From: JAXMCI01 sp046349435
Lineage (GTDB): Bacteria; Pseudomonadota; Alphaproteobacteria; Dongiales; Dongiaceae
DNA length: 64,000 bases
NCBI GenBank assembly: GCA_046349435.1
Contig: JAXMCI010000001.1
Span: 370,080-434,079, forward strand
Reading direction: 5' to 3'
Positions 55,071 through 63,733 of this stretch are shown here, one piece after another; position 1 is the first letter of the stretch, and every line of letters starts with the position of its first letter. A program made the translations under genes and the position numbers. The notes below the pieces were generated by a model. That model was not told the origin of the DNA, ran no database searches, and saw only the letters and a program-made list of their open reading frames with translations.

Positions 55071-56618
55071 CTAACCTTCGATCGTCACGTCGGTGAAGCT
55101 CTGCGACAGCTTCTGCGGATGCAGCTTCCAGCCCTTGATGTTGGCCCGGGTTCCGCCGACCGCGTCGGCGAACAGCGAGACGATGGCGCCGCCGTCGTCC
55201 CGCACGAGCTCCTGCGCCTTCCGGTAGAGCTCGCCGCGCTTCGTCTCGTCGAGGGTGCGGCGCGCCTCGAAGATGTAGTCGTCGAACTGCTTGTTGTTCC
55301 AGTGCGTCTCGTTCCATTCCGCGTGGGACAGGAAGGGCCGGGCCAGCGCCGCGTCGGCGCTCTTGCCGCTCCAGGCGGTCACCAGGAAGGGCTTCTTCAG
55401 CCAGATGTTGTTCCAGTAGTCCTCGGCCGGCGCCTGGTTGATCTTGATGCGGATGCCGGCCGCCTCGGCCTGCGCCTTGTAGGCGGTTGCCAGCTCGACC
55501 AGCCCGGACCCGGAGGCCGAGGTGTAGAGCTCGAGGTCGACGCCGTCGGGGTGGCCGGCCTCGGCCAGCAGCGTCTTCGCCTGCGCGATGTCCTGCTCGC
55601 GCTGCGTCGCCTCCAGCCCGAACTTGACCCAGGGCGGCACCGGCGAGTCGTTGCCCAGCTTGCCCCGGCCGCCGAGCACCGCGGTCAGCAGTTGCTGCCG
55701 GTTGGCGGCCAGCTTGAGCGCCTGCCGAACCTTCGGGTTGTCGAAGGGCGGGGTGTCCGTCCAGGCCGCGATGCCCAGCCAGAAGCCGGTATGGGCCGAC
55801 TGGATCACCACGTTCTTGTCCTGCTCCAGGCGGTTGAGGCCGCGCAGCGGCAGGTCCCAGAAGATGTCGATCTGGCCGGCGATCAGCGCGGCGATGCGGG
55901 CCGATTCCTCCGGCACGGAGCGCATCTCGACCCGGTCGACGCCGGGCTTGCCCGGCTGCCAGTACTGCTCGTGCCTGTCATAGATGCCGGGCTCCTCCCC
56001 CGGCACGAAGCGGACGACCTTGAACGGGCCGGTCCCGATCCCGGCCGTGCGCAGCTGCTCGTTGCTCTGGCCCGCCTTGACCACCTTGCTATAGGCGATC
56101 AGCTCGGGGAACTCCACGACCGGCTGGCGCAGGGTGAACTCGACGGTGAGATCGTCGGCCGCCTTGATCGCATCGGGATTGATCGGCGCCAGCCAGGCGG
56201 CCGAGGGCGACGGAGTCTTGGGATCGAACAGGCGTCGGAAGCTGAAGATCACGTCGGCGGCGGTCAGCGGGCTGCCGTCGTGGAACTTCACGTTCGGCCG
56301 CAGCGCGAAGGTCCAGACGCTGCCGTCGGCGTTCGTCTTCCATCCCGCGGCGAGGTGCGGCTGGACGTCGAACGTCTCGGTCAACCTGACGAGGCCCTCG
56401 AAGACGAGGTTGGTGCGCGCGGCATCGGGATCGTTGGTACCGAAGGCCGGGTCCAGCGTGCCCTTCACGCCATCGGCTTCGCCGGTGGCGATGCGCAGGG
56501 TCTTCGCGGGGGACGCCGCGAAGGCAAGGTCGGCCGGCAGCAAGGCCGAGCCGCCGAGCGCGGCGGCACCGGCCAGCAGGGTACGGCGGGAGATCGCCAG
56601 TTGGTTCGTATCGGTCAT
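55071..56618 (-). CDS. Peptide-type ABC transporter substrate-binding protein
   Basis: SBP_bac_5 protein (515 aa), first gene of the transporter block. The twin-arginine signal SRRTLLAGAAALGGSALLP implies folded export. Binding-domain segments: LVFEGLVRLTETFDVQPHLA, FALRPNVKFHDGSPLTAADV, YWQPGKPGVDRVEMRSVPEE and AWSGKSADAALARPFLSHAE. Its upstream 214-bp gap contains the GAGAAATTCTTG element, suggesting its own promoter. A second protein of the same family is encoded four genes upstream at 58.9-60.5 kb. The ligand is unknown; neighbours suggest an organosulfur compound. Confidence 0.85.
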   Translation of the reverse strand: MTDTNQLAISRRTLLAGAAALGGSALLPADLAFAASPAKTLRIATGEADGVKGTLDPAFGTNDPDAARTNLVFEGLVRLTETFDVQPHLAAGWKTNADGSVWTFALRPNVKFHDGSPLTAADVIFSFRRLFDPKTPSPSAAWLAPINPDAIKAADDLTVEFTLRQPVVEFPELIAYSKVVKAGQSNEQLRTAGIGTGPFKVVRFVPGEEPGIYDRHEQYWQPGKPGVDRVEMRSVPEESARIAALIAGQIDIFWDLPLRGLNRLEQDKNVVIQSAHTGFWLGIAAWTDTPPFDNPKVRQALKLAANRQQLLTAVLGGRGKLGNDSPVPPWVKFGLEATQREQDIAQAKTLLAEAGHPDGVDLELYTSASGSGLVELATAYKAQAEAAGIRIKINQAPAEDYWNNIWLKKPFLVTAWSGKSADAALARPFLSHAEWNETHWNNKQFDDYIFEARRTLDETKRGELYRKAQELVRDDGGAIVSLFADAVGGTRANIKGWKLHPQKLSQSFTDVTIEG

Positions 56619-56800
56619 CGCTCTCTCTGAACAGGGATGATGGAGGTGGAGGCGGAGGCGGAAGGCGGGCGCGCCGACCTATCGGCTCCGGCGCCTGCCG
56701 CTTCTTCCTGGTGCGGAGATCTCCCGATCGTGCCGCCGGTTGGGCGGGCTGCTTTGCCTGGTGCGCCTACTATGCGTGGCGGTTGCTGCAGCTGCGAAAC

Positions 56801-56812
56801 GAGAAATTCTTG
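56801..56812. promoter_or_regulatory. Second GAGAAATTCTTG element
   Basis: An exact copy of the 12-mer found before tauA (45941-45952), also preceded by AAC, in the 214-bp gap (56619-56832) upstream of the leftward binding-protein gene, about 183 nt before its start. Its orientation relative to the gene is reversed, which matters little for a near-palindromic core. A related CGAGAAAGAATGCC occurs at 63702-63715 before the leftmost monooxygenase gene. Confidence 0.4.
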
Positions 56813-56832
56813 CCGGAGGGCGAAGAAGAACT

Positions 56833-57558
56833 TCACGCGCCTCTTGCCCGGCTGGCACGTTCCTGAGGTGCTGCGGCAGCGCGCTGCCGGTCGACATAGA
56901 CCGATGGCGAGAGGACGTCGCCGCTCCAGGAATAGACGGCGAGCAGCGGCTCGCCCCAGGTCCGCATGGCGTGCGCCATTCCGCCGGGATGGAAGATGAG
57001 CGAGCCCGGCGGCTCGACCCGCGACGGCTGCTCGCCGAGCCGCCACAGCGCGGCGCCGGAAACCACGAGATAGGTCTCGACCGCCGGGTGGGCGTGCGCC
57101 GGGTAGTCGGTGCCGGGCGCGATCAGCGTCAGGCCGACCCGCAGGCGCTCGCTGCGCAGCAGGCCCGCGGGACCGACGATCTGGGTGAAGGCGATCGCCG
57201 CCGAGAGGCCGGGCTGCCCGGCGCGTGCGGGATAGCCGTAGGTCCAGGCGAGCGCCGGCGCCAGGGCCGCGATCGCCTGGGCGAGCGCCGCCTCCGGCCC
57301 GGCCCGGCCGGCGGCCAGGGCCGCCGCCAGGTGGCTGCAGGCGGGCAGGCTCACCGGCGCGCCGGGCATCGGCTCCTGATCGGCCGGCCAGTCGGCGAGC
57401 AGGTTGCGCAGCTCGGCCGCGAGCGGGGTGGCGCCGACCGCGGCGGCCGCGTAACGACGCCGCAGGATCGCGTCGAATCCGGCCATCGCCGCGCCGACGG
57501 CACTCGCCGCGCCCTGCCCTGCCCGGCCCGCGCCTCGCGCGTCCCGGTCCAGCGTCAT
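56833..57558 (-). CDS. DMSP-lyase-family cupin (DddL-like)
   Basis: Cupin of 241 aa resembling the dimethylsulfoniopropionate lyase family (cupin-DLL; DddL). The helical N-terminal half leads to ALAWTYGYPARAGQPG, then LTLIAPGTDYPAHAHP, the metal motif HAHPAVETYLVVSG (His-x-His, Glu, Tyr) and the last ligand in SLIFHPGGMAHAM, ending EPLLAVYSWSGD. The Tyr that acts as base in these lyases is present. The ATG overlaps the stop of the LLM monooxygenase gene (ATGA). True DddL releases dimethyl sulfide and acrylate from DMSP, but many relatives in soil bacteria have unknown substrates, so DMSP activity is a hypothesis. Confidence 0.7.
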   Translation of the reverse strand: MTLDRDARGAGRAGQGAASAVGAAMAGFDAILRRRYAAAAVGATPLAAELRNLLADWPADQEPMPGAPVSLPACSHLAAALAAGRAGPEAALAQAIAALAPALAWTYGYPARAGQPGLSAAIAFTQIVGPAGLLRSERLRVGLTLIAPGTDYPAHAHPAVETYLVVSGAALWRLGEQPSRVEPPGSLIFHPGGMAHAMRTWGEPLLAVYSWSGDVLSPSVYVDRQRAAAAPQERASRARGA

Positions 57559-58922
57559 CCGGTCGCTCGCGTCGCGCTGCGCGGGACGGGCCCGCGAAGG
57601 TCCGGCCGCGGCAGCCCGAGATTCTCGCGGAGGGTTGCGCCCTCATAGTCCCGGCGGAACAGGCCGCGCCGCTGCAGCTCCGGCACGACATGCTCGACCA
57701 GGTCGTCGATCGCGGCGGGCAGGTAGGTCGGGATGATGACGAAGCCGTCCGCCGCGCCGGCCCGGAACCACGCCTCCATGTCGTCGGCGATGCTCTGCCC
57801 GGTCCCGATCAGGACGCGATGGCCGTAGGAGCCGACGATTCGCAGGTAGAGCTCGCGGATCGTCAGCCCCTCGCGGTAGGCGGTCTCCAGGATCAGCGCC
57901 TGCCGGCTCTGGCTGGCATTGGTCAGCGGAATGTCGCGCGGCACCGGGCCGTCGAGCGGATAGCGCGTGAAGTCGAAGCCGCCGGCGATGTGCGAGAGCC
58001 GGTGCAGTCCCATCGTCGGATGGATGAGGGACTGCAGCAGGGCATGCTTCTGCTCGGCCTCCTGCTGCGTGGCCCCCGGTACCGTGAGCACGCCGGGCAG
58101 GATCTTCAGGGACTCGGGCGCGCGGCCGTAGCGCGCCATGCGGCCCTTGACGTCGTCGTAGAACGCCTTGGCGCCGGCCAGCGTCTGCTGCGCCGTGAAG
58201 ACCACGTCGGCGGTACGCGCGGCGAGCTCGCGACCGGCCTCCGACGAGCCCGCCTGCAGCACCACCGGCCGCCCCTGGGGCGAGCGGCTGATGTTGAGCG
58301 CCCCCTCGACGGCGAAATGCCGGCCGCGATGATGCGGCGGATGGAACTTCGCCGGGTCGAAGTACAGCCCCTCCCCCTTGTCGATCAGCAGGGCATCGTC
58401 GTCCCAGCTGTCCCACAGCATGGAGACGACCTCGTAGAACTCCAGCGCGCGGTCGTAGCGCTCGGCATGCGGGATGTGCTGGTCGCGGCCGAAATTGCGC
58501 GACTCGATCTCGAAGTAGGAGGTGACGAGATTCCAGCCGGCGCGTCCGCCGCTGATATGGTCGAGCGAGGCGAACTTCCGCGCGACGTGGTAGGGCTCGT
58601 TGTAGGAGGTGGTGGCGGTCGCCACCAGCCCGAGACGCTCGGTCGACATGGCGAGCGCCGAGAGCAGCGTCAGAGGCTCGTAGCGCGAGACGCAGAGGTC
58701 GCGGCTCAGCACCTCGGCCGGCGCGTCGGGCAGCGCCAGGGTGTCGGCGAAGAAGATCGCGTCGAGCCGGCCGCGCTCGGCGGTGCCGGCCCAGCGCCGC
58801 CAGTCCGCGACCGTGGCGGCGGCGTCGCTGACCGCATCGGGATGGCGCCAGCCGCCGACATGGGCGCAGGTCGGCGCGACGACGACGCAGAGCTTGAGCT
58901 GCGCCCGGTCGGAGCTCGGCAC
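57555..58922 (-). CDS. NtaA/DmoA-family FMN-dependent monooxygenase
   Basis: Class-LLM flavin monooxygenase (455 aa) of the NtaA/SnaA/DszA/DmoA branch, which cleaves C-N or C-S bonds using reduced FMN from a separate reductase. Family segments: GRLDAIFFADTLALPD, RYEPLTLLSALAMSTERLGL, TTSYNEPYHVARKFASLDHI, GRAGWNLVTSYFEIESRNFG, HAERYDRALEFYEVV and VLQAGSSEAGRELAARTADV. The GTG at 58922 is used, 8 nt after the stop of the binding-protein gene. Enzymes of this branch include dimethyl-sulfide monooxygenase, and its overlap with a DMSP-lyase-like gene makes a C-S substrate attractive. No flavin reductase gene is seen nearby. Confidence 0.83.
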   Translation of the reverse strand: MPSSDRAQLKLCVVVAPTCAHVGGWRHPDAVSDAAATVADWRRWAGTAERGRLDAIFFADTLALPDAPAEVLSRDLCVSRYEPLTLLSALAMSTERLGLVATATTSYNEPYHVARKFASLDHISGGRAGWNLVTSYFEIESRNFGRDQHIPHAERYDRALEFYEVVSMLWDSWDDDALLIDKGEGLYFDPAKFHPPHHRGRHFAVEGALNISRSPQGRPVVLQAGSSEAGRELAARTADVVFTAQQTLAGAKAFYDDVKGRMARYGRAPESLKILPGVLTVPGATQQEAEQKHALLQSLIHPTMGLHRLSHIAGGFDFTRYPLDGPVPRDIPLTNASQSRQALILETAYREGLTIRELYLRIVGSYGHRVLIGTGQSIADDMEAWFRAGAADGFVIIPTYLPAAIDDLVEHVVPELQRRGLFRRDYEGATLRENLGLPRPDLRGPVPRSATRATG

Positions 58923-58930
58923 GGTGCCGC

Positions 58931-60481
58931 TCAGCCGAACCACACCCGCTCGGGCGCCCGCCGGTTGCTGTAGTCCCCGGCGTAGCTCGGCACGAAGCCC
59001 TGCAGCTTCGCGCTCACCCCGATGATGTAGTTGTTGAAGGCCGGGATGATCTCGCCGCCCTCGGCCGAGACCAGGGCCTGCGCCTCGTGATAGAGCTGGC
59101 GGCGGCGCGCCTGGTCCGGCTCCCCCCGCGCCGCGACGATCAGCTTGTCGAAGTCGGCCCGCTTCCAGCTGCTCTCGTTCCACGGCGCGGTCGAGACATA
59201 GGCGGTCGAGAACATCAGGTCGGGCGTCAGCCGGCCGTTCCAGGAGCTGACGAAGAACGGCCGCTTCAGCCAGTAGTGGTCGTAGTAGCCGTCGACCGGC
59301 ACGCGCTCCAGCTCGATGCGGATTCCGGCCCGCGACGCGCTCCCCTGGAACAGCTGCCCGGCATCCACCGCGCCGGGGAAGCCGGCCTCCGAGACGGTGA
59401 GCACGAGCGGCCCGTCCTGGCCCGATTTCCGGTAGAGGTACTTGGCCTTGTCGGGATCGTAGGAATGGACCGGCAGGTCGGCCGCGAAGTAGGGATCGAT
59501 GTCGGAGATCGGGCTGTCGTTGCCGACCCGCCCATGCCCGCCGAGGATCTTCCTGACGAGCTCCTCGCGGTCGATCGCCAGCTTCAGCGCGAGGCGAAGG
59601 TCGTTGCTGGCGAAGGGCGGTGCGTCGCTCTTCATCGGGAAGGTGACGTGCGCGCTAGACGGGGTGCTGTAGATGCGCAGCCCCTGGTTCTTCTCGAGCG
59701 CCGGCACGAGGTGCGGCGGGATGTTGTTGGCGATGTGGATCTGCCCGGCCTGGAGCGCGGCGATCCGCGCCGTGGCATCGTTGATCACCAGCAGCGACAC
59801 CCTGTCGACGTGGCCGCGAGCGCTGTCCCAGTAGCTCGGGTTGCGCTTTGCCAGCAGCCGCGAGCCGGGCTCGAACTTCTCCAGGATGAAGGCGCCGGTG
59901 CCGACCGGATCCACGAAGGACGATCCCTCCGGGCCGATCCCGAGGTGATACTCGGTGAGGATGTAGGGAAAATCGTAGTTGCCGGTCTCGAGCGTCAGGG
60001 TGACCTCGTCGGGGGCCGTCGCCCTCAGCTCCTTCACCGGCTCCAGCAGCGCCTTGGCGGCCGACTTCGAGTCGGCGCCGCGGTGATGGTTGAGGGAGTA
60101 GACGACGTCGGCAGCCGTCAGGGTCTTGCCGTTGTGGAACGTCACGTCGGGCCGCAGCTTCAGCACCCATTCCGCGGCGCCGGGCCGCGCCTCCCAGCTG
60201 ACCGCCAGGGCCGGCTGCAGCTGGTTGCGGTCGTCGGCCTCGATGAGATTGTTGTAGAAGAGCCCGCCGGCGACGAACAGGTACTTGTTCAGGGCCAGCG
60301 CCGGATCCAGGCTGTCGCCGACGCCGCCGCCGTCGACCGCCGCAATCAGCTGGCCGCCGGGCTTGGGCGTCTCGGCCCGAGCCCGCCCGGCTGGCAGCGC
60401 CGCCGCCAGCGCCGCACCCACGCCCAGTCCCGCCGTCGTCGCCAGGAAATCGCGCCTGCTGAGGGCATTGTCGAAGGACAT
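58931..60481 (-). CDS. Peptide-type ABC transporter substrate-binding protein
   Basis: Second SBP_bac_5 protein of the region (516 aa). The Tat signal is SRRDFLATTAGLGVGAALAA. Binding-domain segments: LLFYNNLIEADDRNQLQPAL-type opening (FYNNLIEADD), LKLRPDVTFHNGKTLTAADV, IAALQAGQIHIANNIPPHLV and TYVSTAPWNESSW-like end (STAPWNESSWKRADFD). It precedes the monooxygenase and the cupin in a tight cluster and has no permeases of its own, so it probably shares the transporter at 51.2-55.1 kb, widening its ligand range. The start at 60481 places the Tat motif eight residues in. Confidence 0.83.
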   Translation of the reverse strand: MSFDNALSRRDFLATTAGLGVGAALAAALPAGRARAETPKPGGQLIAAVDGGGVGDSLDPALALNKYLFVAGGLFYNNLIEADDRNQLQPALAVSWEARPGAAEWVLKLRPDVTFHNGKTLTAADVVYSLNHHRGADSKSAAKALLEPVKELRATAPDEVTLTLETGNYDFPYILTEYHLGIGPEGSSFVDPVGTGAFILEKFEPGSRLLAKRNPSYWDSARGHVDRVSLLVINDATARIAALQAGQIHIANNIPPHLVPALEKNQGLRIYSTPSSAHVTFPMKSDAPPFASNDLRLALKLAIDREELVRKILGGHGRVGNDSPISDIDPYFAADLPVHSYDPDKAKYLYRKSGQDGPLVLTVSEAGFPGAVDAGQLFQGSASRAGIRIELERVPVDGYYDHYWLKRPFFVSSWNGRLTPDLMFSTAYVSTAPWNESSWKRADFDKLIVAARGEPDQARRRQLYHEAQALVSAEGGEIIPAFNNYIIGVSAKLQGFVPSYAGDYSNRRAPERVWFG

Positions 60482-60510
60482 CGGTGATCCCCGTGGTCGT
60501 TGTGCAGCGC

Positions 60511-60530
60511 GAATACGCTCATCTGTATTC
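60511..60530. promoter_or_regulatory. Inverted repeat in an AT-richer promoter gap
   Basis: GAATAC and GTATTC form a perfect 6-bp inverted repeat with an 8-bp spacer, 30 nt before the binding-protein start, and a further GTAT follows at 60531. The gap 60482-60614 is markedly richer in A and T than the rest of the window, as expected for a promoter. It is a candidate operator for this cluster. Confidence 0.35.
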
Positions 60531-60614
60531 GTATGTCTCAACGCTAGGATCTAACGATGCTGGAGAACAACTCAGAAATATTGTAGTCAGACGATAGATC
60601 AGTTTTACCTTGCT

Positions 60615-61390
60615 CTACTCCAGCAGGTCCGGCTGCTCCCGGGTGATGACATCCCAGAGTGGCGCGAAGCTGAGGATGCCAGCATCGGGCGTGCCGACGA
60701 TGTCGAACGTCCGCCGCGCGGTCCGGTCGTCGAGGACATGCGGCCGGCCCGCGGCCTCGGCCAGCAGCTGAACGCGGGCGGCATCCTCCATGGCGATGAA
60801 CCACCACAACGCCGCCTCGACCGACTGGCCGACGGTCAGCAGCCCGTGGTTGCGCAGGATCACCGCCTTGCCGGGGCCGAGGGCGGCGGCGATGCGGCTG
60901 GCCTCGTCGGGCTCCCAGACCACGCCGGTGAAGTCCTCGAACACCGCGTGGTCGGCATGGAACGCCGTGCTGTCCTGGGTGATCGGGTCGAGCGGCCGGC
61001 CGAGCGCCGACCATGCCTTGCCATGGACGGAGTGGGCATGTGCCGCGGCGACCACGTCGGGCCGTGCCGCATGGATCGCGGAATGGACGGCGAAGGCCGC
61101 CCGGTTGACCGGCGCCTGCCCTTCGACGAGCTCGCCGCGATGGTTGACCAGCAGCAGGTCCGACACCCGGATCAGCGAGAAGTGCAGGCCGAACGGATTG
61201 ACCCAGAAATGGTCCGGCCGCTCCGGGTCGCGCGCGGTGATGTGGCCGGCGAGTCCCTGGTCGAAGCCGTAGCGCGCGAACAGCCGAATCCCGCAGCCAG
61301 GCGCTGCTTGCGATAGAGCCGCTCCGCCGCGACGGTCCGGCGCGGCGGCGGCAGCTCGAGCCGGAACGGGCCCGGCGTGAGGTCGTTCAC
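60615..61390 (-). pseudogene. Class II aldolase/adducin-family protein, frameshifted
   Basis: About 258 aa if repaired. GTG at 61390 gives MNDLTPGPFRLELPPPRR and AERLYRKQRLAAGF; one base is missing near 61288, and the frame resumes as RLFARYGFDQGLAGHIT and HFWVNPFGLHFSLIRVSDLL. The zinc-binding region is intact (AAAHAHSVHGKAWSALG, ILRNHGLLTVGQSVEAALWW). Homologues are putative aldolases or decarboxylases without firm substrates. It follows the acyl-CoA-dehydrogenase-like gene by 9 nt. With only one shift, a sequence error is plausible. Confidence 0.7.
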
Positions 61391-61399
61391 CGGCGCACC

Positions 61400-62530
61400 C
61401 TACGCCGCGACGCCGGTGGCGGCGCGGCCGGCCGTGCGCTGCGCCATGTCATCCTGCGGGGTGGACGCGGCCGCACAGCACGTCGCGATAGTGATCGCCC
61501 TCGAGCGTCCCGCGACAGCCCGGGATTGCCGGCCAGCTTGAGTGCCAGCTTGACCGCCGCGATGGCGTTGTTGGTCACCGCCGACTTCAGCAGCGCGCTC
61601 TCGCTCGCCGGCGGCGGCAGCCCGAGGTCGGTGTCGGCGGCAGCGCTGGCGATCAGCCGGGCATTCACCGCGAGCAGCCCGGCAACGGCGCCGATTCCTG
61701 GAATCGCGGCAAGGTCGCCAGCGGGGCACCGAGGTTGCTCGGCGCGCGCGCCTGCACGAACCGCACGAGCCACTCCTGCGCCGCCCGGGCGATGCCGTCA
61801 TAGACCGCGGCCACGACCAGCGCGATCCAGGCGCCCACGACGGGATCGAGCTGCGACCAGAGGGCGGGCGCCTTCAGCTCCAGCGCCGCCGCCGCCGGCA
61901 GCGCGACGTCCTCGAGGATCACGTCGTGGCTGCCCGAGCCGCGCATCCCGAGATGGTTCCAGCTCTCGACGATGCGCACGCCCGGAGCATCGGCCGGAAC
62001 CAGGAAGTTGCCGACCAGCGGCTCCGCGTCGTCGGTCCGCGCCCACACCGCAAGCCAGGCCAGCGCCGGCGCGCCCGTCGAATAGATCTTGTGGCCGCCG
62101 AGCCGCCACCCGTCCGCGGTGCGGCGCGCCACTGTCGCCGGCAGCCCGCCGCGCGCCGGGGTTCCCAGCGCCGGCTCCACCCGCAGCGTGTTGATCAGGG
62201 CGCCGTCGCGCGCCGCCGACCGGGCGATCCGCTCGACGGCTTCGTCCGGCCAGCGGCCAGCCATGGTGGCATGCACATGGTACTGCATGGCGAGGATGAG
62301 CGCCGTCGACGGCTCGGCTCGCGCGACGCGGCCGAGGACCGCGGTGGCCGCAGCCAGCCCGGCCCTGCCGCCGCCATGGCGGGACGGCGCGGTCAGCGCG
62401 AGCAGGTTCTCCCGGGCCAGGGCGGGCGATGCCGGCATGGGGAAAGGCGGCGTCGCGACGATGGCCGCCGCGTCGGCTGCGAGAGCCGCTCTCCAGCCGG
62501 GCCAGCGCCGCCTCGTCGGGCAGGGGCCTT
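61400..62530 (-). pseudogene. Acyl-CoA-dehydrogenase-like flavoprotein (SfnB/DszC type), frameshifted
   Basis: Flavin enzyme of the acyl-CoA dehydrogenase fold, about 380 aa if repaired. The main block is clean: AAIVATPPFPMPASPALARE, RAEPSTALILAMQYHVHATM, WRLGGHKIYSTGAPALAWLA, VESWNHLGMRGSGSHDVILE. Breaks occur near 62500 (before ALAADAAA), near 61700 (after ATLPRFQ, resuming IGAVAGLLAVNARLIASAA) and near 61500 (after NPGLSR, resuming toward VHTPQDDMAQRTAGRAA). SfnB and DszC relatives act with FMN in organosulfur oxidation, and the LLM monooxygenase upstream favours that reading over a fatty-acid role. Both ends are approximate. Confidence 0.65.
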
Positions 62531-63619
62531 CACCGGCGACCTGATCTCGGGCGGCCGCCGCTTCGCGACCAGCTCGCGGGTCAGCGGGATCAGGGCTCGC
62601 CCGTAGTCGACGGCGTCCTCGAGCGGGTCGAAGCCGCGGATCAGGAAGGTGGTGATGCCGAGGTCGTAATAGTCGAGCAGCGCCTCGGCGACCTGCTCCG
62701 GCGTGCCGACCAGCGCGGTCGAGTTGCCGCGCGCCCCGGTCAGGGCGGCGATTCCCGTCCACAGCCGCTTGTCGAGGCGCACGCCCTGGGCGGCGGCGGC
62801 GAGCAGGCGCTGCGACCCGGCGTTGGACGGCGGCGCGGCGCGGCGGAATCCGGTCCTGTCGAGCAGCATCCGGGCGCGCTCGAGGATGTCGTCGGCGCGC
62901 GCCCAGGCGCGCTCCTCGGTGTCGGCCAGGATCGGGCGCAGCGACAGGCTGAAGCGGACCTGGCGGCCGTGCCGCCGCGCCGCCTCGCGCACGCGCCCGG
63001 TGAGCTCGCGCACCTGCGCATGAGTCTCGCCCCACAGCGCGTAGATGTCGGCATGGCGCCCGGCGACCTCGATGGCGGCGTCGGAAGCGCCGCCGACATA
63101 GACCGGAATGTGCGGCTGCTGCGCCGGCTTGACCTCGGCGAAGGCGCGCTCGAAGCGATAGAACGCGCCCTCGTGGTCGAACGGCTCGGGCGAGGTCCAG
63201 GCCTTCTTCAGGACCTCGACATACTCCGCCGTGCGGCGATAGCGCTCGTCCTTCGACAGGAAGTCGCCATCCTGCCGCATCTCGGCATCCTCGCCGCCGG
63301 TGATGATGTGCACCGCGACGCGCCCGCCGGCGAGCTGGTCGAGGGTGGCGAGCTGGCGCGCCGCCAGGGTCGGCGCCATGAAGCCCGGCCGATGGGCGAT
63401 CATCAGGCCGAGCCGGCGCGTCGCGGCCGCAGCGGCAGCGGCCACCACCAGGCTGTCCGGCGAGGTCGAGAACCAGGCGACCAGGGCGCGGTCGAAGCCG
63501 GCCGCTTCGTGGGCCTGGGCAAGCCGTGCGATGTAGTCGCCGTCCACCACGGGGCCACTCGGCGGATGGATCTCCGACCCGTGCCGGGGCAGAACGAAGC
63601 CGATGAACTCGACGCTCAC
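62393..63619 (-). CDS. LLM-class monooxygenase, alkanesulfonate monooxygenase-like
   Basis: SsuD-like FMN-dependent monooxygenase (408 aa as read). The GTG at 63619, with GGAGGG 4-9 nt upstream, gives MSVEFIGFVLPRHGSEIHPP. Core blocks: EAAGFDRALVAWFSTSPDSL, RPGFMAPTLAARQLATLDQL, GRVAVHIITGGEDAEMRQDG, IPVYVGGASDAAIEVAGRHA and DLGITTFLIRGFDPLEDAVD. After about residue 360 (LTRELVAKRR) the protein runs on for some 50 Arg/Pro-rich residues overlapping the next gene; the natural stop was probably lost by an indel near 62540. It likely desulfonates an organosulfur compound with a reductase encoded elsewhere. It opens the leftward cluster. Confidence 0.8.
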   Translation of the reverse strand: MSVEFIGFVLPRHGSEIHPPSGPVVDGDYIARLAQAHEAAGFDRALVAWFSTSPDSLVVAAAAAAATRRLGLMIAHRPGFMAPTLAARQLATLDQLAGGRVAVHIITGGEDAEMRQDGDFLSKDERYRRTAEYVEVLKKAWTSPEPFDHEGAFYRFERAFAEVKPAQQPHIPVYVGGASDAAIEVAGRHADIYALWGETHAQVRELTGRVREAARRHGRQVRFSLSLRPILADTEERAWARADDILERARMLLDRTGFRRAAPPSNAGSQRLLAAAAQGVRLDKRLWTGIAALTGARGNSTALVGTPEQVAEALLDYYDLGITTFLIRGFDPLEDAVDYGRALIPLTRELVAKRRPPEIRSPVKAPARRGGAGPAGERLSQPTRRPSSRRRLSPCRHRPPWPGRTCSR

Positions 63620-63733
63620 GCGACCCTCCAGCAGAAGCGCCGGGCAGCGACCCGGCCGGCGAGCAGGTTCCATCTCATGGCCGGGCCGGCGACGGGTCAA
63701 ACGAGAAAGAATGCCTCGCCGCCTAAGTTTTTC

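Noticed and set aside
55119..56630. Long plus-strand frame opposite the binding protein
   Set aside because: Exact antisense of a protein with a Tat signal and family motifs; no independent evidence.
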